Source: UKL13-2 sp038321965 (lineage in GTDB: Bacteria > Pseudomonadota > Gammaproteobacteria > Burkholderiales > Usitatibacteraceae). From it: a stretch of 64,000 bases of DNA. The position numbers and the translations under genes were made by a program. Location: positions 117,061 to 181,060 of the forward strand of contig JBBQFL010000003.1 in the NCBI GenBank assembly GCA_038321965.1. The letters run 5' to 3'. Below are positions 25,445 to 34,751 of this stretch, in pieces. Positions within the stretch are counted from its first letter, which is position 1. Every line of letters starts with the position of its first letter. The notes under the pieces were generated by a model that ran no database searches, was not told the origin of the DNA, and saw nothing but the letters and a program-made list of their open reading frames with translations.

Positions 25445-25987
25445 TCAATCCAGCGTTTCGATGGTGTGATTCTGGTTGGTATAGATGCAAAGATCCCCGG
25501 CGATGGTCAGCGATTTTTTCACGATGTCGGCCGGTGCCATTTCGGTATGTTGTAACAGCGCAATCGCCGCCGCTTGGGCATAGGCGCCACCCGAGCCGAT
25601 GGCGAGTAGGCCCAACTCAGGTTCTAGAACATCGCCCGTCCCGGTGATGACCAGCGAGCTGGTCCGGTCGGCGACAGTGAGCATGGCCTCCAGACGGCGC
25701 AGTATGCGATCGGTGCGCCAGTCTTTGGCCAGCTCAATCGCCGAGCGCATCAGGTGGCCCTGATGTTTATCCAGCTTGGATTCGAAGCGCTCAAACAACG
25801 TGAATGCATCTGCCGTGGCACCCGCAAAACCCGCAAGCACCTGATCCTTGTAGAGGCGCCGCACTTTGCGCGCGGTTGCCTTGACGACGATGTTGCCCAG
25901 CGTGACTTGTCCGTCTCCGCCCATCGCGACCTTGTCGCCACGCCGGACCGAAAGAATGGTGGTGCCGTGAAACTGTTCAGTCTGCAT
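25445..25987 (-). CDS. hslV: HslUV protease peptidase subunit
   Basis: HslV is the proteasome-like threonine peptidase. 180 aa. The short propeptide MQTEQFHG is followed by TTILSVRRGDKVAMGGDGQVT, giving Thr9 as the catalytic nucleophile after processing; Lys and Gly residues of the active site follow. The C-terminal IYTNQNHTIETLD is typical of longer proteobacterial HslV. The region just upstream (26021-26085) is a palindromic repeat, and I did not find a convincing heat-shock promoter. Confidence 0.97.
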   Translation of the reverse strand: MQTEQFHGTTILSVRRGDKVAMGGDGQVTLGNIVVKATARKVRRLYKDQVLAGFAGATADAFTLFERFESKLDKHQGHLMRSAIELAKDWRTDRILRRLEAMLTVADRTSSLVITGTGDVLEPELGLLAIGSGGAYAQAAAIALLQHTEMAPADIVKKSLTIAGDLCIYTNQNHTIETLD

Positions 25988-26020
25988 GCGGTTGCCAACC
26001 CGTTATAAACCCTAAAGGAT

Positions 26021-26085
26021 AAACACAAGCAAGGACGCCATTTTCCGGCCATTTTTGGCCTGTAAGGCGCGCCAATACTGCGTTT
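26021..26085. repeat. palindromic intergenic repeat, copy E
   Basis: The left part AAACACAAGCAAGGACGCC and the minus-strand arm AAACGCAGTATTGGCGCGCC match the shared repeat arm, with an inner ATTTTCCGGCC/GGCC pair. It fills the gap between the STAS gene and hslV and overlaps the STAS stop codon by two bases. Confidence 0.65.
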
Positions 26086-27247
26086 AGACGAATTTCTTCC
26101 TCATCAGAATCGCGTGCTTGGACATGCCGAAGACTTCCAGCAGCGCCGCGACCAACTCGTTCAAGTTGGAAAGAATGACGCGTTTTTGCGACAGCTGAAT
26201 AGAGCGAATCGATTCAAAAAACTGTCCGGCGGCAGCGAAATCAATGCGCAACAAGCCGCTCATATCAACCAACACTTCCTGTCTGGTCGTGGCAAAGATG
26301 GATAGCTGCTGCAGCATTTCACGGCTGTTCTGGCCAACCACACCGTTCAGTGGAAAACCAAGCGTCGTGCTCGTGCCGGGCACAGACGCCGCATCAGCGC
26401 CGGCTGCATCTGGCACACTGTCTGCGACACCCGTTGGTCGTGCAACGACCTCCCATGGCGGCGGGGATATTTCGTAGGCGACAGCGTATTCGAGGCCAAG
26501 TTCTTCATACTCATCGATGCGTCCGTCAAGAATCATCAACTCAAACATCAGCGACCACCAACCCTGGCTTTCGGCAAGCGGAGCACCACTCGCCTCGTTG
26601 ATACTGGCTTTAAGCATGGCCGCGAATTCACTTAGGCCGTTAAACCAAATCAGAATTTTGGAACGCCGCAGACGCTGGAAAACCAGCGAGAAAAGCTCTG
26701 CTTCCTCTGCCTGAATCGACTTCACCTTGTTGAAATCCACTCGGCAGGTGCCGATCTCCCTGGCGAAGACTTCAAGCCGATCAATCTCCGAAAGTAACGC
26801 GCCATTGGCGTCTGGCGCCATGATGAATAAATCTTTGCGTTCGCGCTTTTCCTTACGGCGCGGATCGGTGTTGCCGGCCTCAACAGTCCAAGCCGGTGGC
26901 GAACGCTCAAACTGCACCGTGAACATCATCGACAGCGCGTCGAATTCGCGCCTGTTGTGCGTGAGCTGAAAAAGATCAAACAGCATCAGCCAGGTACGAA
27001 TGCTGGCCTTGCCCTCTTCCGTTCTCATATGCTCTTTGAGCGTTTCGCGTGCAGCATCGTAGTAGTCGGCAGCGTACAAAATGGCGGCCTCGTAGATCAC
27101 TGGGAAACTGTTAGCGTCCGGCGACAACTGTTCGCTGGTGAAAACGCCGGATGTACCTTGCATGGCCTTGGCCGCGGCGGCTGCGGACGCAGACGATGCT
27201 TTGGACGGCAGGCCAGGCTTGGCAGGTACGAATGGAGACGTAGCCAT
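26084..27247 (-). CDS. STAS-like domain protein with internal duplication
   Basis: A 387 aa cytoplasmic protein without signal or membrane segments. Residues about 84-212 and 228-372 are repeats of one unit: a helical part with SPPAWTVEAG in the first and SPPPWEVVAR in the second, then a STAS-like part (RVDFNKVKSIQAEEAELF versus LVDMSGLLRIDFAAAGQFF). The N-terminal 45 residues are Ala/Ser-rich. STAS domains often serve in anti-sigma antagonists and scaffold proteins; the role here is unknown. It starts 2 bp after the DUF3299 gene, so it is probably co-translated with the zinc-related run upstream. Confidence 0.82.
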   Translation of the reverse strand: MATSPFVPAKPGLPSKASSASAAAAAKAMQGTSGVFTSEQLSPDANSFPVIYEAAILYAADYYDAARETLKEHMRTEEGKASIRTWLMLFDLFQLTHNRREFDALSMMFTVQFERSPPAWTVEAGNTDPRRKEKRERKDLFIMAPDANGALLSEIDRLEVFAREIGTCRVDFNKVKSIQAEEAELFSLVFQRLRRSKILIWFNGLSEFAAMLKASINEASGAPLAESQGWWSLMFELMILDGRIDEYEELGLEYAVAYEISPPPWEVVARPTGVADSVPDAAGADAASVPGTSTTLGFPLNGVVGQNSREMLQQLSIFATTRQEVLVDMSGLLRIDFAAAGQFFESIRSIQLSQKRVILSNLNELVAALLEVFGMSKHAILMRKKFV

Positions 27248-27249
27248 GG

Positions 27250-27801
27250 TCAGTTCTTGACAACTTCGCCGTTGGTGAGTCGGTAAAACAGATATTGATC
27301 GTTTACCAGTTCAAGCTTGCCGGAAAGCACAATCGGCTCCCAAGGCGAATACTCCACCGCGCTTTTGGCGACGACCTCAATCATCGAATCGGGGCCTTGA
27401 TCTACACAAAACGGGCAATGCGACGGCAGCGGCGAAATCAGAAAGTGCTTCTGCTTCTGGCTCGTTGATAGTGGCAACACATAGCCGTAAATCTTGACCT
27501 CCTGTTTATCCAGCGCCTTCAATTCGGCGCTGAACTCCGGAAACATTGCAGCCGCTTTTGCACCCTTCGCCTTGCCTTCGACCAACTTCACTTGACGCAG
27601 CAATTGCCAAGGGAGCGTTCCAGGTGGCAGCGGGTCTTTTCCGATGTAACTCAGCAGTTTGTCGTCAGGAATTTGCCCAGGTGGGTTTACCGCCAATGTG
27701 ATCGTAGTGTGCAGCGAGCAACATAGCAACATCAGTGTCGCGACGAGTGCACGAAACATCGTGCGGTGCCCTGTCAAAACAAGAGTATTGCGTGCCTGCA
27801 T
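27250..27801 (-). CDS. secreted DUF3299 protein
   Basis: A 183 aa exported protein with a hydrophobic N-terminal segment (MFRALVATLMLLCCSLH region) and a C-terminal DUF3299 domain containing KIYGYVLPL, the CPFC-containing LPSHCPFCVDQGPDSMIEV and a closing YRLTNGE. DUF3299 proteins commonly accompany a MacB/FtsX-like ABC pair and are thought to bind metal through this Cys region, but this has not been shown here. The ATG at 27801 is favoured by a GAGGG site; starts at 27849, 27822 and 27759 are alternatives. It follows the permease gene on the same strand. Confidence 0.82.
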   Translation of the reverse strand: MQARNTLVLTGHRTMFRALVATLMLLCCSLHTTITLAVNPPGQIPDDKLLSYIGKDPLPPGTLPWQLLRQVKLVEGKAKGAKAAAMFPEFSAELKALDKQEVKIYGYVLPLSTSQKQKHFLISPLPSHCPFCVDQGPDSMIEVVAKSAVEYSPWEPIVLSGKLELVNDQYLFYRLTNGEVVKN

Positions 27802-27841
27802 CAGTGTGCCCTCAAATTTCATTGCGTCAATTGCCACGGCT

Positions 27842-29056
27842 TTACGCACGACTCAATAGTTCCGGCACCGCACTGCGGTATGCCCGCCAGGCAGGAACCA
27901 ATCCCGCAAGCATCGCCAGCAGCAATGCGCCCAGGATCACCCAGATTTCCTCGCCCGCAACAGTGAAGCCGGTTAGCGAGAGGCGATGCGTCTTTTCAAG
28001 CACGGTGCCTATCCACTCTGTACCAGCGTGTCCGATGACTGCGCCAAGTATAACTCCCGCGAGGCCGAGCGCGGCACCTTGCGCGATGATCGTCAGGAAA
28101 ACGGTGGCGCGACTGGCCCCTAGCAAGCGCAGCAGCGCCAGATCGGCTCGCCGCTCATTCAGGGCATTCATCAGCCCGACAAAAATGCCTAGCGCCGCGC
28201 AAAACACCATGACGAATGCGAAGCCTTTCAGTGCAACGATACCAACACCAGCCAAGTTGAACAGGCGCGCAATCTCTATCGCTGGAGCGGCTGCCTGCAG
28301 GGCGCCACTTGCGTTGACCGCGCGTGGAAACGAGGCAGCGGCCAACGGTGTGGCGTATTGAATCAGGTAAGCAGTGACTTGATCGCCCGCGTCTTCGTCT
28401 GGCTTACCTGACTGCGACGGTGTTTTCGCATGTTCGTGCACCAGCCGCACGCTTTCAACCGACGTAAGAATGACGCGATCAATGACCGACCCAGTGGCCT
28501 TCAACACGCCAACTACCTTGTATGGGTGTTCGGCATGCGTGCCTCCGCCTTCATTCAACCCATGCGCGCCGGCGAAACTCGTTCCCGCCGCGAGGCCGAT
28601 CGCCCGCGCGATGTCGGCGCCGACCACCACTTCCAGCGGCGCGTTCCACATGCGCCCGTCGCGAAGGGAAGCGCCAAAAAGGTCAACGTAGGTGGGGGTC
28701 GTGCCAACGATGCGGAAGGTCCTGTGGCTATCGCCCAGCGCCAGCGGAATAGCCCGCCGGACCATGGGTGAGGCAAGAACAGGCACAGCTTCTGCCACCG
28801 AAATATTCCCGGTTGGAATATCGACTTGAAAGACCGTAGAGAGAACCAACTGCAGTGGGCTTCCCTTGGCACCGATCACCAGGTCAATACCCGCCGCGTC
28901 ACGCTCCATCCTTTCGTCGAGCTGCGAAAGCGTCAGCGCCAGCGCGATGATGGTGCCCACGCCCAAGCCAAGTAGCAGGATATTGAGCAAGGTGGCGAGA
29001 GGCTTTTCGCGCAGATACGCAAATGCAAGAGCCATCGCGGTGGACAAACTCTTCAC
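27842..29056 (-). CDS. FtsX/MacB-like ABC transporter permease
   Basis: A 404 aa permease with one N-terminal segment (LATLLNILLLGLGVGTIIALAL), a large periplasmic MacB-type domain, and three C-terminal FtsX-type segments (about 265-290, 320-345, 360-385). I start it at a GTG (29056) that overlaps the ATPase stop as GTGA; the ATG at 29035 is an alternative. Such permeases usually act as mechanotransmission systems or lipoprotein movers rather than classical importers. The Zur/CobW context suggests a role connected with zinc. Confidence 0.86.
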   Translation of the reverse strand: MKSLSTAMALAFAYLREKPLATLLNILLLGLGVGTIIALALTLSQLDERMERDAAGIDLVIGAKGSPLQLVLSTVFQVDIPTGNISVAEAVPVLASPMVRRAIPLALGDSHRTFRIVGTTPTYVDLFGASLRDGRMWNAPLEVVVGADIARAIGLAAGTSFAGAHGLNEGGGTHAEHPYKVVGVLKATGSVIDRVILTSVESVRLVHEHAKTPSQSGKPDEDAGDQVTAYLIQYATPLAAASFPRAVNASGALQAAAPAIEIARLFNLAGVGIVALKGFAFVMVFCAALGIFVGLMNALNERRADLALLRLLGASRATVFLTIIAQGAALGLAGVILGAVIGHAGTEWIGTVLEKTHRLSLTGFTVAGEEIWVILGALLLAMLAGLVPAWRAYRSAVPELLSRA

Positions 29057-29691
29057 GGCTGCGCTAGCAGTGACACCACATGTTTGAAACGCGCCTTGAT
29101 GCGCTGGTCGTGCGTCGCGACGATCAGCGTGGCGCCGCACGCAGAAGCTTGCGTGAACAGCATATCAAGTGCTGTCATACAGTTGGCATCATCAAGCGCT
29201 GAAGTCGGCTCGTCGGCCAGAATCATGACTGGCCGATTGACAACCGCCCTGGCAATCGCCACACGCTGCGCTTCGCCCTGGGAAAGCTCACGCGGATACC
29301 GGTCAAGCTTGCCCGAGATGCCGAGGGCCTCTACGGCCCCCGATATTCGTACTTCATCGACTGCACCGGCCAGCGCTTGCGCCAGCCGCAAATTCTGATA
29401 AATGCTCAGCGCCGAGATCAAGTGCAAGCGTTGCATGACCACACCAATGTTTCGGCCGCGAAAACGGTCACGCTCACCAGCTCCAAGCGTTTCCAGTGCG
29501 GTGCCGTTGATGTTGACGTGGCCTGCCATTGGCTCGGCAATACCTGCCATCACGTCCAGCAAGGTGGTTTTGCCGCAGCCCGACGGCCCGAGAAGCAACG
29601 TGTGATTGCCTTTTACTATCTGTAGAGAAGGCAGCGAAACGACGACCCTGGATCCGTAGCCGGCTTTCAGATCCCTGATGTCGACAACCAT
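29053..29691 (-). CDS. ABC transporter ATPase (MacB/LolD type)
   Basis: A 212 aa ABC ATPase. Walker A is GPSGCGKTT, the signature region is ELSQGEAQRVAIARA (a LolD/MacB-type SQGE variant), and Walker B is MILADEPTSALDD. It begins directly after the stop of the first CobW gene with no spacing, and overlaps the permease by four bases. It pairs with the FtsX-like permease. Confidence 0.92.
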   Translation of the reverse strand: MVVDIRDLKAGYGSRVVVSLPSLQIVKGNHTLLLGPSGCGKTTLLDVMAGIAEPMAGHVNINGTALETLGAGERDRFRGRNIGVVMQRLHLISALSIYQNLRLAQALAGAVDEVRISGAVEALGISGKLDRYPRELSQGEAQRVAIARAVVNRPVMILADEPTSALDDANCMTALDMLFTQASACGATLIVATHDQRIKARFKHVVSLLAQP

Positions 29692-30705
29692 TTATCTAAT
29701 TTCTACAACCGATTTAGCAGAATCCGCAACGCAATAGGCAAGCCCCTCAACAAAGATCCGCTTGGGCAAATTGCGGCCGATGAAAACCATCTTCGATTCG
29801 CGCGCTTCATCCGCAAGCCACGGCTTGCCGGGACTGCCGCCCATGGTCATGTGCACGCCCTGGAAAATCATTCGATTGGCCTCGCCTTCGATATTCAGAA
29901 CGCCCTTATATCGAAGCATGTCGTTACCGTATGTCTGGATCAACAGGGAAAGGAAAGCCTCAATCTTCTCCATATCCATCGCCCGCGCAGAGGTGAACAC
30001 AAACGACTGAATGTCATCATCGTGATGGTGATGGTCTTCCTTGAGAAAATCCGGGTCAATCTCTAGTACCGAATTGAGATTGAAGCCACGAACATCGAGT
30101 AGCTTCTTGATGTCTGTTTCGCCAAAATTCACGCGCTCATAGGTCGCTCGCGGATTCATGCGCTTCATTCGACTGATCAGCTTTTGCGTTTCCTCCTCAG
30201 CAGCGAGATCGCTCTTGGAAATCAGTACGCGGTCGGCAAAACCGATCTGCTCACGCGCCTGCTCATTGCTGTCGAGCTGCTGCTGGGCATGTTTGGCATC
30301 GACCACCGTCACGATGGCGTCGAGCACGTATTGGTTGTGAATCTCGTCGTCCATGAAGAATGTCTGTGCCACCGGCCCAGGATCGGCCATGCCCGTAGTT
30401 TCGATAATGACGCGATCAAACTTGAGCTTGCCAGTCTTTTTCTTCTCCGCGAGTTCGCCGAGAATGCGCACCAGATCGCCGCGTACCGTGCAACAGATGC
30501 AGCCGTTATTCATCTCGATGATTTGCTCCTCCTTGTTCTGCACGAGGATTTCGTTGTCGATGCCCGCTTCGCCGAATTCATTTTCGATTACAGCTATTTT
30601 TTCACCGTGCCGCTCGGTAAGGATTCGATTTAGCAGTGTCGTTTTACCCGCACCCAGAAAGCCGGTGAGGATGGTGGTGGGAATGGGTTCAGATTTGGTT
30701 TTCAT
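29692..30705 (-). CDS. CobW-family zinc-chaperone GTPase
   Basis: A 337 aa COG0523 G3E GTPase. Walker A is GFLGAGKTT, the metal-binding CxCC is in NNGCICCTVRGD, and a His-rich loop EDHHHHDDD precedes the C-terminal domain (PF07683 type). Enzymes of this group move zinc to client proteins under zinc limitation. It is followed without gap by the ABC ATPase gene and lies 36 bp after a second CobW gene in a Zur-led run, which is strong context for zinc. Confidence 0.92.
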   Translation of the reverse strand: MKTKSEPIPTTILTGFLGAGKTTLLNRILTERHGEKIAVIENEFGEAGIDNEILVQNKEEQIIEMNNGCICCTVRGDLVRILGELAEKKKTGKLKFDRVIIETTGMADPGPVAQTFFMDDEIHNQYVLDAIVTVVDAKHAQQQLDSNEQAREQIGFADRVLISKSDLAAEEETQKLISRMKRMNPRATYERVNFGETDIKKLLDVRGFNLNSVLEIDPDFLKEDHHHHDDDIQSFVFTSARAMDMEKIEAFLSLLIQTYGNDMLRYKGVLNIEGEANRMIFQGVHMTMGGSPGKPWLADEARESKMVFIGRNLPKRIFVEGLAYCVADSAKSVVEIR

Positions 30706-30741
30706 TGTCTTGATGATTTGTCGTTGTGTATGGATTTGGAT

Positions 30742-31791
30742 TCAGGCGGGTGTGGTGTCGGCGATGAAGCTGTCCAGCGTTTGCCGCACAAACGCCTCTG
30801 CCAGATCGTGGGTGATAAACACCAGCTTGGTGCTTCGGTCTTCGTCAGGCCAGGTCGTGAGTGTGGCCACGGGGTAGATGGTGTGTTGCACTGCATGGAT
30901 CACGCGCGGACACTTTTCACCCACAGCGTTGACGATTCCTTTGATGCGCAGCAGATTCTCGCCCCGATAGGAGGTCAGCATTTCCAGTGAATCAACCAGT
31001 GCCTGCCAAACAACAGGCTCGGTGATTGTGATGACGAAGGAACGGATTCGTTCATCATGGCGTGGTGTTTTTGCTGCTGTCGGAGACAAATAGTTTGAGG
31101 TTGCTTCGATTGGTCTGTATGCCTCCGCTCGCAACCAACGCTGAACATCGGGGGCCTTCCGCGCTGGCTGATAAAGACCGGTGTCAAACAGCTGTTCTGG
31201 CGCAACATTTCCGTCGACGGCCTCGAATACCTTTGCAGCGGGGTTCAATGCGAGTAAACGTGCGCGCAGTTGATCTGTGTTTTTTCGCGAGGTCGTGTCA
31301 GTCTTGGTCAGCACGATGCGATCAGCAACCGCTGCTTGTTTCACTGATTCAAAATGGTCGTTCAACTGTTGCTCGCCATGTACCGCATCGACGGTGGTGA
31401 CAATGCCAGAAAAGGAGTAGCGGGCAGCCACTAGCGGCATTTCAATAAGCGTATGCATGATCGGCGCTGGATCAGCCAACCCGGTGGTTTCGATGACGAC
31501 CCGCTTGAAGTCCGGCACCTCGCCGTTGGCCCGCTTGAAATACAGATCGCGCAATGCCTGCACCATGTCGCCAGCGACCGAACAGCAGATGCAGCCGTTG
31601 GACATCACCATAATGTTTTCGCTGGCTTCGCGAACCAGTAGGTGGTCTATCGAAACTGCGCCAAACTCATTGATCAGCACCGCCGTTTCCTGCATGGACG
31701 GGTGCTGCAGCAGGCGATTGAGCAGCGTGGTCTTGCCGCTACCGAGGAAACCCGTGAGAAGCGTAACCGGCGTAATCGATGATGCGGTCAT
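30742..31791 (-). CDS. second CobW-family GTPase
   Basis: A 349 aa G3E GTPase related to but distinct from its neighbour: Walker A GFLGSGKTT, CxCC in SNGCICCSVAGD, and a C-terminal CobW_C domain, but no long His loop. The two copies may serve different clients. It starts 9 bp after the zur stop and is in the same direction, so the two are probably co-transcribed. Confidence 0.92.
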   Translation of the reverse strand: MTASSITPVTLLTGFLGSGKTTLLNRLLQHPSMQETAVLINEFGAVSIDHLLVREASENIMVMSNGCICCSVAGDMVQALRDLYFKRANGEVPDFKRVVIETTGLADPAPIMHTLIEMPLVAARYSFSGIVTTVDAVHGEQQLNDHFESVKQAAVADRIVLTKTDTTSRKNTDQLRARLLALNPAAKVFEAVDGNVAPEQLFDTGLYQPARKAPDVQRWLRAEAYRPIEATSNYLSPTAAKTPRHDERIRSFVITITEPVVWQALVDSLEMLTSYRGENLLRIKGIVNAVGEKCPRVIHAVQHTIYPVATLTTWPDEDRSTKLVFITHDLAEAFVRQTLDSFIADTTPA

Positions 31792-31800
31792 GCGTGGCGC

Positions 31801-32262
31801 TCAAACACAGGCGGCACAGCGTCCGCGTACCAGCAAATCGATTTCCGACGGGCGAAAACCCTTTGGCAATTTCACATCGAACTTCGGAATGGTTTTGTCG
31901 AGGCAGAATGTCTGTCGGCAAGCTTCGCAGACGAAATGTGCGTGATGCCCATGCGCAACAGTTTTGGCTGATGTCTGCTGCGGATTAATCATGAATCGCC
32001 ACACCCGGTCGTCGCCGGCAATCCGATGCGAAATACCCTGATTGACCAGCCATTCGAGCACGCGGTAAACGGTGACGCGATCAACAGCGTGGTGATCGAC
32101 CAGCATTGCCGCAACGTCGAGATGCGAACTCGCGCGCTCGCTGGCGAGCAAGCAGGCGAGCACGGCAACGCGCGGCTGCGTTAGCCGCTCACCGGTGGCG
32201 CGGATGGCAGACTCGGCGGCTTGCAAATGGGAGAGATAGGCGGGCTTCATGGAGAGTTGCAT
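31801..32262 (-). CDS. zur: Fur-family zinc-uptake regulator
   Basis: A 153 aa Fur-family repressor. The winged-helix part is ERLTQPRVAVLACLLASE and DRVTVYRVLEWLVNQGI. The metal sites are HGHHAHFVCEAC followed near the end by RGRCAACV, giving the two CxxC pairs of the structural zinc. The CobW neighbours favour Zur over Fur. Starts at 32262 or 32250 are both possible, and the region upstream is AT-rich but I could not identify a confident Zur box. It heads the minus-strand run to about 26084. Confidence 0.88.
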   Translation of the reverse strand: MQLSMKPAYLSHLQAAESAIRATGERLTQPRVAVLACLLASERASSHLDVAAMLVDHHAVDRVTVYRVLEWLVNQGISHRIAGDDRVWRFMINPQQTSAKTVAHGHHAHFVCEACRQTFCLDKTIPKFDVKLPKGFRPSEIDLLVRGRCAACV

Positions 32263-32316
32263 CTTAGCTGCTAGCTGTGGCAATTGCAACTGAGTAGCAT
32301 AATAATTAATCAGAAA

Positions 32317-32379
32317 TCTCAAGCATTGGCGCGGCTTTCAGAGCGAAAACTGTTTGAAACGCCCGCCAATGCTAGACTT
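32317..32379. repeat. palindromic intergenic repeat, copy B
   Basis: The arms TCAAGCATTGGCGCGGCTTTC and, on the minus strand, TCTAGCATTGGCGGGCGTTTC form a strong inverted repeat with a short A-rich loop. It lies between the acylase gene and zur. Confidence 0.8.
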
Positions 32380-32385
32380 AGGCTG

Positions 32386-34751
32386 CTAAGGGACAAATTT
32401 CAACGTGTGCACCGTCTCACCCGCCAACAAACTCCCCGGCTTGCCAGCCAGCCAATCACTATGCCCTGCGCCATAAAATGGCGAGAGCGGATGCCCACTT
32501 TGCCCGCCAGGCATGACAAATATTGCCTGGTCTTCATGACCGGGCGAAACAACCATACGCTGAGAGGCACCGAAGGTGGGTGCGGCCACCATGGGCATGT
32601 GGTTGTCTCCAGCCTGTGGCGTTTTGGGCATATTCAACCAGCCGGAAAGGAAAGGCATAGCGCGCGCGAAAGGATGCCGGAAATTGGCGGCGTTACGCCT
32701 GCCCCAGGTGGCCGCAGCCAGCGTACCTTCCTGCTTGGTTAAGTCGTCAAACACGCTCGCCAACTGTGCAGCCAGAAAGTCATCCCAAGAGGTAAATGGC
32801 TGTGGCAACAGGTGTTCCGGCCTCACGTTCAGGGCGGACCAGACTGCATATTCGAAACGGGAATCCGGGTTTCCTGCCGCGTTATTCGCGCGGCCAGCGG
32901 CCCCAGGTGCCGCCGCCAGCCAAGATTTCCAAAGCTGATCGAGTATTTGCTGCCTGAAGGCGCGCGCGATGCGATGGCCAGTTTGGTCCATGTCAGCGCG
33001 ACCGTTCCATGCTTTCAACTCCTTTGCGACCGCACTGCTCTTTTCATTTAGTTTGGCCGCCGCGGTGACGAGCGCCAACTCTGACCAGCGCTTGAGGAAA
33101 CGCGACTCATTGTCCAGCTGGATCGCATACAGTTTTTCTCATCAAAGCTTTTTTGTTCGCGCAGTCGGTCACGAATCTGCCCGGCCCGGGCGCCAAGATC
33201 GAAGCCGCCGTCGCCGATAATATTTCCACCTTCGCCACCCAGCTGGCGATTATTTGCTGTCCAGAGGCGCGCATCCGCAGGGTTCTTGATGAGTGGGTAT
33301 TTGTCGGGCGCCAGCCACTCGGTCGGCAACTTTTCTGTGGCCGTCAACAGACCGCGCTTCGTATGAGAATCCGCATTCGGCCCCGCTGGATACACGGGGA
33401 TGCGCCCCATGATCGTCCAGGCAACGTTGCCAGCGCTATCTGCGAGCACAACGTTCTGGTGAGGAATGCCGCTTTGCTGCGCGACCAGGATCGCCTCGTC
33501 GATGGTCTTGGTAAACATCATTTTAGTGGCCTGTGCGTTCACGGCACCTTCGCGATAGAGCGTCCAGGCGAGCGCGTAGTCGGTAGTACCGACGGTGCGA
33601 AGGATCGGGCCGAACGGCGCTTCTCGAACGTCAAGCTCAATCGATGGCGCACCTTTTACGGCGATGGTCTCGCGAATCGTTTTGACCGCTGCGGCCAATT
33701 CGCTGCCCGGCGCAATGGCGACCCAGTCAAACCACTGTCCATAGCCATTGGTGAATCCCCATGCGACGTTGCCGTTACTGCCAACGACAATCGCGGGGCC
33801 GCCGGGCAAAGTCACGCCCACAATGCGGCGCGCGGAGGCACCCTCGCCTATCATGAGTTGGGCCCGAAACCAGATATTGGGAACACCGATGCCCAGGTGC
33901 ATATCGTCGGCAAGGATGGCGCCGCCATGCGAAGTAATGGCACCACCGACGGCCCAGTTGTTGCTGCCGACAGCGATGTCGGCGAATGGCAGCGTTGGTG
34001 TAACGGCGGCATTTTGTACCGGTGCCGAATCTTTGCGTACACTAAGTAACGTCGCTGACGGCAACGGCGTTGGTGCGATGACGGATCCATCGAGCGCTGC
34101 ATCCCACGTACCGCCAGCCGGCTGGAGCCAGTCGAATAACGGGTCACCGATTTGATGCCGGAGCAAAATGTCTTTTAGGCGCGCATCAAATCCACCCGAT
34201 TGGAGCATGTAGTACATTTCGCCTACCACCAGCAGCGAGTCAACTTCTCGCCACGGTTCGGGCTCAGTTCGCAGTACAAAATACTGCCACGGGCGAACCG
34301 AAAACGCGGTGAGTCCAGCGTTGACGCCTTGCGTATAGGCACTGGTCCATTCACGGTCTTCGACAGAAATTTGCTGCCATTTGGCGGCCATGCGGGCGCG
34401 CAGTCGATGGCGGCGCTTTTCCTTGTCGATATTAATGGTGGCCTCGCCGAGCAACGCGGACAGCTCGCCTGCAGCAGAGCGGCGGGCAAGGTCCATCTCA
34501 AAAAATCTTTCCTGGGCATGCACAAAGCCGAGCACGCGAATCGCATCCAGCGCGTCCTTAGCGGAGATGCTGACGGTACCCTGCTTATCGCGTGTTGCCG
34601 TCACAGGCGATCTGACGCCTGCAGACTTGATCTCGCCTTCGAGCGCCGGCAGGCTCGCCCTCATCATGAAATAGGCGCAGACAAATATTGCCAGTACCAG
34701 CACTGTTATTGCCAGCAGGCAGCGACCGCCAACGCGCAAGAGTCTTCTCAT
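32386..34751 (-). pseudogene. penicillin-acylase-family Ntn-hydrolase, frameshifted
   Basis: Two reading frames together give a full-length acylase of about 788 aa. The N-terminal frame (34751 to 33048) holds a membrane anchor/signal (ITVLVLAIFVCAYFMMRA) and the Ntn nucleophile region DIAVGSNNWAVGG, where Ser starts the beta chain. The C-terminal frame (to 32386) carries the conserved ending with PGGQSGHPLSPFYGAGHSDW. They join at a run of five T (33133-33137; AAAAA in the coding strand): one more A would restore LREQKSFDEKKLYAIQLDN. Family members cleave amide bonds of penicillins, acyl-homoserine lactones or related substrates. It may be a pseudogene, a sequencing error or a -1 frameshift. 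Overlaps xerC. Confidence 0.8.

Noticed and set aside
26004..26032. Promoter-like TTGCTT / TTTATA pair (17-base spacer) before hslV
   Set aside because: It overlaps repeat copy E and would leave a leader of only about 10 bases without a ribosome-binding site.
33153..34049. 298-codon plus-strand frame opposite the acylase gene
   Set aside because: Antisense to the acylase frame that carries the conserved SNNW motif; no recognisable family.
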